Shown: positions 1 through 6,614, counted from the first letter of the stretch. The stretch is 9,536 nucleotides of DNA from Massilia sp. UBA2709 (GCA_002354135.1 DEKZ01000380.1:1-9536); one strand, 5' to 3'. Program-made: numbers and translations. The notes: generated from the letters alone by a model not told the origin.

Positions 1-351
1 CACGGCGTCCGCGCCCGGCGGAATCATGGCCCCGGTGAAGATGCGCGCGGCGGTGCCGGGTTCGAGCGGTGCGCCGACCGTGCCGGCCGGGATGCGCTGG
101 GCGACGCGCAGGCTGGCGCCGCCGTTCACGCAGTCGGCCGTGCGCACCGCATAGCCGTCCATCTGGGTATTGTCCGCGGAGGGCACATCGATGGTCGAGG
201 CCTGGTCTGCAGCCAGCACGCGGCCGTTGGCTTCGAGCGTCGGGACGTTTTCGATATCGGCCACGGGCGCCGCCGCTGCCAGCAGCGTATCGAGCGCTTC
301 GCGCACGCTCAGCATCGCACGGGGCACGGATTTTTCGTTTGTTGCGGTCAT
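1..351 (-). CDS. moeA: Molybdopterin molybdotransferase MoeA, N-terminal 117 residues (3' end outside window)
   Basis: Partial gene. MoeA inserts molybdate into adenylylated molybdopterin in the last step of molybdenum cofactor synthesis, in the cytoplasm. The visible protein begins MTATNEKSV and continues with the family's N-terminal hallmarks: a helix around LSVREALDTLL (residues 14-24), the conserved DNTQMDGYAVR segment near residues 65-75, and RIFTGAMIPPGADAV at the window edge. The reading frame is open to base 1, so the catalytic MoCF/MogA-like domain and C-terminal domain lie beyond the window. The ATG at 349-351 sits 5 bases after the thrC stop codon, so the two genes are almost certainly cotranscribed and moeA translation may depend on coupling. 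From memory, thrC-moeA adjacency (often followed by moaD and moaE) is common in Burkholderiales. No defects are visible in the portion present. Confidence 0.93.
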   Translation of the reverse strand, partial: MTATNEKSVPRAMLSVREALDTLLAAAAPVADIENVPTLEANGRVLAADQASTIDVPSADNTQMDGYAVRTADCVNGGASLRVAQRIPAGTVGAPLEPGTAARIFTGAMIPPGADAV

Positions 352-356
352 GATTC

Positions 357-1832
357 TTACAGTCCGGTGTGCGCGGCGATGAAGGCCTTCATCTCGTCGA
401 CGTTCGGCCGCATCAGCACGAATTTCTGGGGCAGCGCTTCGAGTTCCTCGAATCCGGCCGGGCGCGGCGCGTCCGTGCCCAGGGCTTCCAGGATGGTCTC
501 GTTGAACTTCGCGGCCAGCGCGGTTTCGAGCACGATCATCGGCACGCCATCGTCCAGATGCTCGCGCGCGACCTTGATGCCGTCGGCGGTATGGGTGTCG
601 ATGACGATGCCGTAGTCGTCATAGGCCATGCGGATGGTGTCGAGACGGTCGGCATGCCCCGACTTGCCCGACACGAAGCCATACTGGCCCACGCGCGCGA
701 ACTCGTCGCCGTCGCTGCCCGGGCCGCCCGACAGGTCGAAGCCGCCGTGGGTCTCCACTTTACGGAACAGCGCATGGGTGCGCTCGCTGTCGCGCCCGAC
801 CAGGTCGTAGACGAAGCGTTCGAAGTTCGAGGCCTTCGAGATGTCCATCGAGGGGCTGCTGGTGTGGAAGGTCTCGGCGCTCTTCCTCACGCGGTAGCGG
901 CCGGTGCGGAAGAATTCGTCGAGCACGTCGTTCTCGTTGGTCGCCACCACCAGCTTGTGGATCGGCAGGCCCATCATGCGGGCGATGTGGCCGGCGCAGA
1001 TGTTGCCGAAGTTCCCGGACGGGACGGTGAACGACACCTTCTGCTCGTTGCTGGTGGTCGCCGCCAGGTAGCCGCGGAAGTAGTAGACGACCTGGGCCAC
1101 CACGCGCGCCCAGTTGATCGAGTTGACGGTGCCGATCTTGTGGCGCGCCTTGAAGGACAAATCGTTCGAGACGGCCTTGACCATGTCCTGGCAGTCGTCG
1201 AACACGCCTTCGACGGCGATGTTGAAGATGTTCGGGTCCTGCAGGCTGAACATCTGGGCGGTCTGGAAGGCGCTCATCTTGTTCGCCGGCGACAGCATGA
1301 ACACGCGCACGCCGCGCTTGCCGCGCATCGCGTACTCGGCGGCGCTGCCGGTGTCGCCCGAGGTGGCGCCGAAGATGTTCAGTTCGTCGTTGTTCTTCGC
1401 CAGCGCGTACTCGAACAGGTTGCCGAGCAGCTGCATGGCCATGTCCTTGAACGCGAGCGTCGGGCCGTTCGACAGCGCCTGCAGGATCAGCTTGCGGCCG
1501 CCCTCGTCTTCCAGCACGCGCAGCGGCGTGATGTCCCGGCTCGATTCGTCCTCGCGCGCATTGCGGTAGACCTCGGGCGTATAGGTCTTGCTGGTCAGCG
1601 CCTTCAGGTCGGCGTCCGGAATGTCGGTCGCAAACTTGCGCAGGATCTCGTAGGCCAGTTCGGCATAGGAGAGCTTGCGCCAGGCGTCGAGCTCCTCGCC
1701 GCTGACGCGCGGGTACTCGGCCGGCATGAACAGGCCACCGTCGGGGGCCAGGCCGCCGAGCAGGATGGAAGAAAAGGATTCCGGATTACGGGAAGCGGAT
1801 GCGCTCGTAGCGCGGGTAGAGACATATTGCAT
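357..1832 (-). CDS. thrC: Threonine synthase (long form, PLP-dependent)
   Basis: Converts O-phospho-L-homoserine and water to L-threonine and phosphate, the final step of threonine synthesis in the cytoplasm. The protein has 491 residues, the usual size of the long proteobacterial/fungal class. Visible features are an N-terminal MQYVSTR, typical of the family; the PLP-binding lysine K129 in SNGPTLAFKD (121-130); the GATSGDTGSAA segment (155-165); the glycine-rich PLP-phosphate loop SGNFGN (272-277); and the conserved PSMDISKASNFER stretch (327-339). I chose the ATG at 1830-1832 because the homologous N-terminus starts there. The frame stays open upstream to 2003, but that extension is unlike protein and runs into a repeat. 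The Shine-Dalgarno sequence is weak. A consensus -10 box lies 37 bases upstream. The homoserine dehydrogenase gene hom, often next to thrC in this group, is not within the roughly 7.7 kb upstream that can be seen. Confidence 0.95.
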   Translation of the reverse strand: MQYVSTRATSASASRNPESFSSILLGGLAPDGGLFMPAEYPRVSGEELDAWRKLSYAELAYEILRKFATDIPDADLKALTSKTYTPEVYRNAREDESSRDITPLRVLEDEGGRKLILQALSNGPTLAFKDMAMQLLGNLFEYALAKNNDELNIFGATSGDTGSAAEYAMRGKRGVRVFMLSPANKMSAFQTAQMFSLQDPNIFNIAVEGVFDDCQDMVKAVSNDLSFKARHKIGTVNSINWARVVAQVVYYFRGYLAATTSNEQKVSFTVPSGNFGNICAGHIARMMGLPIHKLVVATNENDVLDEFFRTGRYRVRKSAETFHTSSPSMDISKASNFERFVYDLVGRDSERTHALFRKVETHGGFDLSGGPGSDGDEFARVGQYGFVSGKSGHADRLDTIRMAYDDYGIVIDTHTADGIKVAREHLDDGVPMIVLETALAAKFNETILEALGTDAPRPAGFEELEALPQKFVLMRPNVDEMKAFIAAHTGL

Positions 1833-1869
1833 ACGTTGATGATCCGGTTGGGCTCGCGTTGATTTCTTT

Positions 1870-1875
1870 ATTATA
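1870..1875 (-). promoter_or_regulatory. Candidate -10 box of the thrC-moeA promoter
   Basis: A perfect TATAAT on the minus strand within CACTATAATAAAG, a conspicuous AT-rich island in GC-rich DNA. It would place the transcription start about 30 bases upstream of the thrC ATG. The region 16-18 bases further upstream has no recognisable TTGACA-like -35 hexamer, so the promoter would be weak or need an activator. The call rests on the -10 match and position only. Confidence 0.4.
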
Positions 1876-1965
1876 GTGCGGCCCGGCCGGTTACGTATGT
1901 GCGGTCGAGATTGGTGTCGTTCGAAGGAAGCGGAACAGCGTTGGCGCCGTCGAAGCCGCCAGGGC

Positions 1966-2143
1966 GAACCGTAGGGTGGGCGCCCCGTGCCCACCTGACG
2001 CATGCGCCGCGTTGGCGGATACCAAACCAGGAAAGGTGCGTCCCGGCGCGCGATTGAAACGCTTCGGTAAAAGCGCCGGTGTGGACCCGTACGCAGCCAA
2101 GATACGCACGTCCGGTGGGCACGGGGCGCCCACCCTACGGTTC
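1966..2143. repeat. REP-like inverted pair, GTAG heads facing outward, in the sdaA-thrC gap
   Basis: This fills the centre of the 360-bp gene-free stretch 1833-2192. The left arm 1966-1995 and right arm 2114-2143 are perfect 30-bp reverse complements. Each arm is itself a small hairpin unit: the tetranucleotide GTAG (1971-1974; CTAC at 2135-2138 on the right) followed by a 7-bp stem GGTGGGC/GCCCACC around a 7-base loop. A GTAG tetranucleotide at the foot of an imperfect palindrome is the hallmark of RAYT-associated REP sequences, and two inverted REPs form a REPIN. The 118-base spacer contains another small stem-loop, CGCTT/AAGCG at 2060-2075. The element lies just after sdaA (stop at 2193) and could end or stabilise its transcript, but no T-run follows. 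A short GC-rich dyad at 2170-2182, 10 bases past the sdaA stop, also lacks a T-run. I see no gene in this gap. Confidence 0.75.
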
Positions 2144-2192
2144 CTGTTGCGTTCCCAATACCGTCTTCGGCACGCGGCGTGCAGCCAACCGC

Positions 2193-3581
2193 TCAGCAAG
2201 CCGCGTGATTCACTGTCACCACGTGCACCGCCAGCCCGCCCAGCGAGGTCTCCTTGTACTTCGCCTGCATGTCGGCCCCGGTCTGGCGCATGGTCTCGAT
2301 CACGTTGTCGAGGCTCACGAAGTGGGTGCCGTCGCCCTTCAGCGCCAGCGAGGCCGCGGTGATGGCCTTGATCGCACCCATGCCGTTGCGCTCGATACAC
2401 GGGATCTGCACCAGGCCGCCGATCGGGTCGCAGGTCATGCCGAGGTGGTGCTCGATGCCGATCTCGGCGGCGTTCTCGATGCGCTCGTTCGAGCCGCCCA
2501 GCGCCGCCACCAGGCCGGCGGCCGCCATGGCGCAGGCCACGCCGACTTCGCCCTGGCAGCCGATCTCGGCGCCCGAGATCGAGGCGTTCTTCTTGCACAG
2601 CATGCCGATCGCGCTTGATGTGAGCAGGAAGTCGCGGATGCCCTTCACCGGATCGCTCGGACGGCAGTCCTCGGCATAGTAGCGCAGCACCGCCGGGATG
2701 ATGCCGGCCGCGCCGTTGGTCGGCGCTGTGACGACACGGCCGCCGGCCGCGTTCTCTTCGTTCACCGCCATCGCGTACAGGGTCACGTGGTGGGTGGCGT
2801 CGTGCGGCAGCTCGTTGACGCGCTTTCCCTCCGTGCAGTGGGCCTGCTTCCACAGCCGCGCCGCGCGCCGCTTGACGTTCAGGCCGCCCGGGAGCTGGCC
2901 TTCGGTCACCAGGCCGTGGGCGATACAGTCGCGCATCGTGGTCCAGATGCGGTCGAGGCCGGCGTCGAGTTCCGCCTCGCTCGTGCGTACCAGTTCGTTC
3001 GCGCGCAGCATGTGCGGAATGGACAGGCCATGCTTGCGGCCCTGCTCCAGCAGCTCGCTCATGGTGTCGAAGGGGAAAGGCACCTCCACTGTCGGGGCTT
3101 CGGCCGCGCGCGTCTGCGCTTCGCCCGCCGCCGTGATGAAGCCGCCGCCGACCGAATAATAGATGCGCTCGATCACGCTGCCGTCACGCAGCTGCAGGAC
3201 GAAGCGCATGCCGTTCGGGTGCTCGGGCAGGGTCGATGACTTGTGCCAGACCAGGCCGGTGCGCGCCGAGAACGGCACTTCTTTCGTGCCGAGCAGGCGC
3301 AGCACGCCATCGAGCTCGGCTTCGGCCAGCTTGTCCTCGACGGTATCGGGATCGATGTCCTGCGGGGTTTCCCCCATCAGGCCCAGGATCACCGCCTTGT
3401 CGGTGGCGTGGCCGACGCCGGTCAGCGCCAGCGAACCATAAAGGTGGGCTTCGACGCCGACCGCCTCATCGAGGCTGCCGCATTCGAGCAGGAAGCGGCG
3501 CGCCGCCACCATCGGGCCCACCGTGTGGGAGCTCGATGGGCCGATACCGATCTTGAAAAGATCGAAAACGCTCATGTCCAT
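2193..3581 (-). CDS. sdaA: L-serine ammonia-lyase (serine dehydratase), iron-sulfur type
   Basis: Deaminates L-serine to pyruvate and ammonia in the cytoplasm using a [4Fe-4S] cluster rather than PLP. The single chain of 462 residues carries the beta domain first, with SVFDLFKIGIG and SSSHTVGP (residues 4-23), then the alpha domain with TAPTNGAAG (285-293). Cysteines C342, C384 and C395 match in spacing the three cluster ligands known in the Legionella enzyme, and the last residue, C462, matches its C-terminal 'tail-in-mouth' fourth ligand. Two ATGs compete, at 3581 and 3575. The first is preferred because an AGAAAG purine tract lies 8 bases before it, but starting at MSVFDLF is possible. It is the third gene of the kbl-tdh-sdaA operon, 38 bases after tdh, across an unusually AT-rich spacer. 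Its likely role is to drain serine formed from threonine-derived glycine into pyruvate. Confidence 0.95.
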   Translation of the reverse strand: MDMSVFDLFKIGIGPSSSHTVGPMVAARRFLLECGSLDEAVGVEAHLYGSLALTGVGHATDKAVILGLMGETPQDIDPDTVEDKLAEAELDGVLRLLGTKEVPFSARTGLVWHKSSTLPEHPNGMRFVLQLRDGSVIERIYYSVGGGFITAAGEAQTRAAEAPTVEVPFPFDTMSELLEQGRKHGLSIPHMLRANELVRTSEAELDAGLDRIWTTMRDCIAHGLVTEGQLPGGLNVKRRAARLWKQAHCTEGKRVNELPHDATHHVTLYAMAVNEENAAGGRVVTAPTNGAAGIIPAVLRYYAEDCRPSDPVKGIRDFLLTSSAIGMLCKKNASISGAEIGCQGEVGVACAMAAAGLVAALGGSNERIENAAEIGIEHHLGMTCDPIGGLVQIPCIERNGMGAIKAITAASLALKGDGTHFVSLDNVIETMRQTGADMQAKYKETSLGGLAVHVVTVNHAAC

Positions 3582-3619
3582 CTGGTTGTCTTTCTATTCT
3601 TTATTATTATTTTGTTTGC

Positions 3620-4576
3620 TTAGGCGGTGGCGCCGACGTCGATGTTCTCGAGCATGCTCGCCACCATCTCTTCGATGCCGATCCGCGCCTTCCAGCCCCA
3701 GTCGCTCGTCGCGCGGCTGTCGTCCAGGCTCTTCGGCCAGGTGTCGGCGATGGCCTGGCGGCTGTCCGGCTTGTAGGCGATCTCGAATGCCGGCACGGCC
3801 TTCTTGATCGCGGCGGCCAGTTCGCGCGGGTTGAAGGACACGCCGGCGACGTTGTACGACGAGCGGACCGCCACTTTATCGGCCGGGGCTTCCATCAGCT
3901 CGATGGTAGCGCGGATCGCGTCCGGCATGTAGATCATCGGCAGCGTGGTTTCCGGGCCGAGGAAGCATTCGTAGGTCTCGCCCTTCAAGGCCGAATGGAA
4001 GATGGCGATCGCGTAGTCGGTGGTGCCGCCGCCCGGGGGCGACTTGTAGCTGATGATGCCAGGATAGCGGATGGAACGCACGTCCACGCCGTACTTGGTG
4101 TGGTAGTACTCGCAGAGGCGCTCGCCGGCGAGTTTGCTGATGCCGTAGATCGTGGTCGGGTCCATGATCGTGTACTGGGCGGTGTTCTCGGCCGGGGTGT
4201 TCGGGCCGAAGGCGGCGATCGAGGAAGGCCAGAACACCTTCAGCGGTTTGCCGGCCTCGCCACGCTCGCGCGCCACTTCCAGGATGTTCAGCAGGCCGTC
4301 CATGTTCAGGGTCCAGGCCTTCAACGGCGCCTTTTCGCCGGTGGCCGACAGCAGGGCCGCCAGCTGGTAGACCTGGGTCACGCCTTCGTCGGCAATCACG
4401 GCCGCCAGGCGTTCCTTGTCCAGCACGTCGAGCTGGGCATAGCGCGCGGCGCCGTAGACGTTGTTGCTGCCGATGTCGGTGGCGAGGACATTCTCGGCGC
4501 CGTGTTTTTCTGCCAGTGCGGTGACCAGTTCGCTGCCGATCTGGCCGTTGGCGCCGATGATGAGGATACGTTCCAT
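3620..4576 (-). CDS. tdh: L-threonine 3-dehydrogenase, short-chain dehydrogenase (extended SDR/epimerase-like) type
   Basis: Oxidises L-threonine with NAD+ to 2-amino-3-oxobutyrate, the substrate of the Kbl enzyme encoded just upstream. The 318-residue protein starts with a Rossmann fold, GANGQIG at residues 8-14. It has the SDR catalytic set: serines in WPSSIAAFGP (116-125) and Y144xxxK148 in TTIYGISKLAGE. RYPGIISYKSPPGGGTTDYA (170-189) is characteristic of SDR-type threonine dehydrogenases such as those of Cupriavidus and Flavobacterium. This fold is unrelated to the zinc-dependent MDR Tdh of E. coli. Annotation as a generic NAD-dependent epimerase is the main alternative, but the kbl neighbour and the motif settle it. 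The ATG at 4574-4576 follows AAGGA by about 10 bases and lies 24 bases after the kbl stop. The gene is intact and in an operon. Confidence 0.92.
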   Translation of the reverse strand: MERILIIGANGQIGSELVTALAEKHGAENVLATDIGSNNVYGAARYAQLDVLDKERLAAVIADEGVTQVYQLAALLSATGEKAPLKAWTLNMDGLLNILEVARERGEAGKPLKVFWPSSIAAFGPNTPAENTAQYTIMDPTTIYGISKLAGERLCEYYHTKYGVDVRSIRYPGIISYKSPPGGGTTDYAIAIFHSALKGETYECFLGPETTLPMIYMPDAIRATIELMEAPADKVAVRSSYNVAGVSFNPRELAAAIKKAVPAFEIAYKPDSRQAIADTWPKSLDDSRATSDWGWKARIGIEEMVASMLENIDVGATA

Positions 4577-4600
4577 TGACTGTTATTCCTTGAAGCCTGA

Positions 4601-5815
4601 TTAGCTATTCTTGATGATGCCCAGTTCGCGGCCTGCCTGCTCGAAGGCGGCCAACACCTTGTCGAGCTGTTCGCGGGTGTGCGCAGCGGAGAGCTGGACG
4701 CGCACGCGCGCCTGGCCCATCGGCACCACCGGGTAGAAGAAGCCCGACAGCAGCACGCCCAGTTCGAACATGCGGGCCGCGAATTTCTGCGCCACCGGCG
4801 CGTCGAACAGCATCACCGGCACCACCGGGTGGGTGCCCGGCTTGATGGTGAAGCCGATGCGCTCGATCTCGCTGCGGAAATAGGCGGTGTTCTCCATCAG
4901 GCGGTCGCGCAGCTCGGTCGACTTCGAAATACGATCCAGCACCGACAGCGAAGCACCGGCGATCATCGGGGCCAGGGTGTTCGAGAACAGGTAGGGACGC
5001 GACTTCTGGCGCAGGGTCTCGATGACTTCCTTGCGGCCGGAGGTGAAGCCGCCCATCGCGCCGCCCAGGGCCTTGCCCAGGGTGCCGGTGATGATGTCGA
5101 TCTTGCCCAGCACGCCGCAGTGCTCGTGGGTGCCACGGCCGGTCGCGCCCATGAAGCCCGATGCGTGCGATTCGTCGACCAGGCTCAGGGCGCCGTACTT
5201 CTCGGCCAGTTCCACGATCTTGTCGAGCTGGGCGATGGTGCCGTCCATCGAGAACACGCCGTCGGTGACGATGACCTTGTGGCGCTTGCCCGCTTCGGTG
5301 GCGGCGATCAGCTGCTTCTCGAGGTCGGCCATGTCGTTGTTGGCGTAGCGGTAGCGCGCCGCCTTGCACAGGCGGATGCCGTCGATGATCGAAGCATGGT
5401 TCAGGGCGTCCGAGATGATGGCGTCGTTCTCGTCGAACAGCGGCTCGAACACGCCGCCGTTGGCATCGAAGGCCGCTGCGTACAGGATCGTGTCTTCGGT
5501 ACCGAGGAACTTCGACAGCGCCTGCTCGAGCTCCTTGTGCACGGTCTGGGTGCCGCAGATGAAGCGCACCGAGGACAGGCCGTAACCGTACTTGGCCAGC
5601 GCGGCTTCGGCCGCCTTTTGTGTTTCCGGGTCGCCCGACAGGCCCAGGTAGTTGTTCGCGCACATGTTGATCAGGGTGCGGCCGTCGTCGGCCACGACTT
5701 CGGCGCCCTGGCGCGAAGCCAGCACGCGCTCGGGCTTGAACAGGCCCTGGTCGCGCAGCGTGGAGAGGTTCTGCTGCAGGCCCGTGTAAAACGCGTTCTT
5801 CCTTTGTTCGCTCAT
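4601..5815 (-). CDS. kbl: 2-amino-3-ketobutyrate CoA ligase (glycine C-acetyltransferase)
   Basis: A PLP enzyme that cleaves 2-amino-3-oxobutyrate with CoA to glycine and acetyl-CoA, the second step of threonine breakdown, in the cytoplasm. Its 404 residues match the family's roughly 400. Visible motifs are NMCANNYLGLS (50-60), SDALNHASIIDG with H140, the VDESHASGFMG segment with D214 and H217, and the PLP Schiff-base lysine K248 in TGTLGKALGGAMGG. The related enzymes ALAS, KAS and BioF share the fold, but the tdh partner and the N-terminal pattern favour Kbl. The start at 5813-5815 is supported by a good Shine-Dalgarno AGGGA (5822-5826) 6 bases upstream. It is the first gene of kbl-tdh-sdaA and diverges from the XRE-cupin regulator. 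No convincing -35/-10 pair for it could be read by eye. A GCCGG/CCGGC hairpin (5836-5850) lies in its leader. Confidence 0.96.
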   Translation of the reverse strand: MSEQRKNAFYTGLQQNLSTLRDQGLFKPERVLASRQGAEVVADDGRTLINMCANNYLGLSGDPETQKAAEAALAKYGYGLSSVRFICGTQTVHKELEQALSKFLGTEDTILYAAAFDANGGVFEPLFDENDAIISDALNHASIIDGIRLCKAARYRYANNDMADLEKQLIAATEAGKRHKVIVTDGVFSMDGTIAQLDKIVELAEKYGALSLVDESHASGFMGATGRGTHEHCGVLGKIDIITGTLGKALGGAMGGFTSGRKEVIETLRQKSRPYLFSNTLAPMIAGASLSVLDRISKSTELRDRLMENTAYFRSEIERIGFTIKPGTHPVVPVMLFDAPVAQKFAARMFELGVLLSGFFYPVVPMGQARVRVQLSAAHTREQLDKVLAAFEQAGRELGIIKNS

Positions 5816-5835
5816 GTCATTTCCCTGTCGGTGAT

Positions 5836-5850
5836 GCCGGCTTGACCGGC
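5836..5850 (-). promoter_or_regulatory. Small hairpin in the kbl leader
   Basis: GCCGG (5836-5840) and CCGGC (5846-5850) form a perfect 5-bp GC stem around a 5-base loop. It sits 9 bases upstream of the kbl Shine-Dalgarno sequence at 5822-5826, so it could affect ribosome access or be a protein-binding dyad. It is short, and in GC-rich DNA it may be chance. Confidence 0.25.
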
Positions 5851-5915
5851 TGTTGGACTATGCTGTACCGTTGACCGTTCTGTGTACCGATTCGTTGTCG
5901 CCTTGCGTTTTCGGT

Positions 5916-5944
5916 ATTTCGAACTGAAATTCAATATAATGAAT
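5916..5944. promoter_or_regulatory. Two abutting dyads over the regulator's -10 box: operator candidate
   Basis: ATTTC (5916-5920)/GAAAT (5926-5930) is an inverted repeat with a 5-base centre. ATTCA (5929-5933)/TGAAT (5940-5944) is a second one with a 6-base centre, overlapping the first by two bases. They sit in the only strongly AT-rich patch of the 220-bp kbl/regulator gap, and the second covers the regulator's -10 box. The placement is what an autoregulating XRE repressor controlling both directions would need. Bases 5931-5945 match the published PuuR site as I remember it (AAAATATAATGAACA) at 12 of 15 positions. PuuR belongs to the same XRE-cupin family. The sequence is seen; the operator role is inference. 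Confidence 0.45.
5935..5940 (+). promoter_or_regulatory. -10 box of the XRE-cupin regulator promoter
   Basis: A perfect TATAAT on the plus strand, 95 bases before the regulator's ATG, implying a start of transcription near 5947 and a leader of about 90 bases. There is no good -35 hexamer at 16-18 bases upstream (5912-5918 reads CGGTATT), so it may need help or be intrinsically weak. Confidence 0.45.
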
Positions 5945-5963
5945 ATTACGCCGACCTGTTGAA

Positions 5964-5984
5964 CTTGGCAAGATCACTTGCAAG
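5964..5984 (+). promoter_or_regulatory. Nested CTTG/CAAG dyad in the regulator leader
   Basis: CTTG (5964-5967), a bulged G, CAAG (5969-5972), a 4-base ATCA loop, CTTG (5977-5980) and CAAG (5981-5984) give an 8-bp stem with one bulge. Alternatively they are two short palindromes, CTTGGCAAG and CTTGCAAG, 13 bases apart, with a third related copy CTTGGCAGG at 5989-5997. It lies downstream of the proposed start, so it could act as an RNA hairpin or as a protein site on DNA. It would also lie upstream of any kbl promoter in this gap. Confidence 0.35.
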
Positions 5985-6035
5985 GTCGCTTGGCAGGGTG
6001 CGGCGGTCCATCAATTACTAGAGCTGTCTGTTGAG

Positions 6036-6614
6036 ATGAAAACCGTGGTCACGACCAATAACGCCCCGCCGGAAGTCGGCGCCACCCTGCAACGCCTGCG
6101 CCTGGCGCGCGGCCTGACGCTGGAGGACCTGTCGCGCATCGCGGGAGTATCGAAGTCGATGCTGTCCCAGATCGAGCGCGAGAAGGCCAATCCTACCATC
6201 GCCATCACCTGGCGTCTGGCGAATGCCCTGGGCGTGCAGATCGGCGAACTGCTGGCTTCGGAAACCCGCGACGTCGAAGCCATCCGCGTGCTCGACGCCC
6301 ACGAGACCCCCACCCTGCCCGGCACCCACGCCGGCTACACCCTGCGCATCCTGGGGCCGATGGAGCTGGCCGGACAATATGAATGGTACGAGCTGACCCT
6401 GGCGCCGGGCGGCGAGCTGGCTTCGCAGGCCCACGATCCGGGGACCAAGGAACACATGACGGTGCTGAACGGTTCGCTCGAGGTGGAAGTCGGTAGCTCG
6501 AAGCGCAAGGTCAAGGCGGGCGGGACGGCGCGCTATCCGGCGGACCAGGATCATGTGATCCGGAATGTGGGGAAGACCGAGGCGAAGGCGTTGCTGGTGG
6601 TGGTGCATCGGTAG
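6036..6614 (+). CDS. XRE-family transcriptional regulator with C-terminal cupin sensor domain (SutR/PuuR-like)
   Basis: A 192-residue regulator. An XRE-type helix-turn-helix spans about residues 12-72, with recognition helix SKSMLSQIEREK (39-50) followed by NPTIAITWRLANALG. A flexible linker leads to a single cupin barrel (about 105-190) that would sense a small ligand. H133, E139 and H173 are placed where cupins often bind metal. The helix-turn-helix resembles E. coli SutR more than PuuR, but the specific target cannot be read from sequence. It is transcribed away from kbl across 220 bp, a layout typical of a regulator controlling its divergent neighbour, so control of kbl-tdh-sdaA by threonine, serine, glycine or a derivative is the best inference. 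The ATG at 6036 is preceded closely by TTGAG and lacks a well-spaced Shine-Dalgarno sequence. No adjacent terminator is seen. Confidence 0.9.
   Translation: MKTVVTTNNAPPEVGATLQRLRLARGLTLEDLSRIAGVSKSMLSQIEREKANPTIAITWRLANALGVQIGELLASETRDVEAIRVLDAHETPTLPGTHAGYTLRILGPMELAGQYEWYELTLAPGGELASQAHDPGTKEHMTVLNGSLEVEVGSSKRKVKAGGTARYPADQDHVIRNVGKTEAKALLVVVHR

Noticed and set aside
369..1862. A 497-codon open frame antisense to thrC
   Set aside because: It mirrors thrC codon by codon, is rich in V, A, G, H and R with no family pattern, and arises because GC-rich third positions remove stops on the opposite strand.
1833..1870. Threonine attenuator or riboswitch before thrC
   Set aside because: The leader implied by the -10 box is only about 30 bases, with no leader peptide and no terminator/antiterminator structure.
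1833..2003. Upstream extension of thrC by 57 codons
   Set aside because: The extension reads through the promoter box and a repeat, is arginine-rich and unlike threonine synthase; homologues begin at MQYVSTR.
1891..2853. Open frame overlapping the sdaA end and the intergenic repeat
   Set aside because: It is a frame shadow of sdaA that continues into the repeat region; no recognisable protein features.
4679..5845. A 388-codon open frame antisense to kbl
   Set aside because: Same cause: low-complexity translation (runs of H, Q, V, G), no ribosome binding site or motif, while the opposite strand encodes an unmistakable Kbl.
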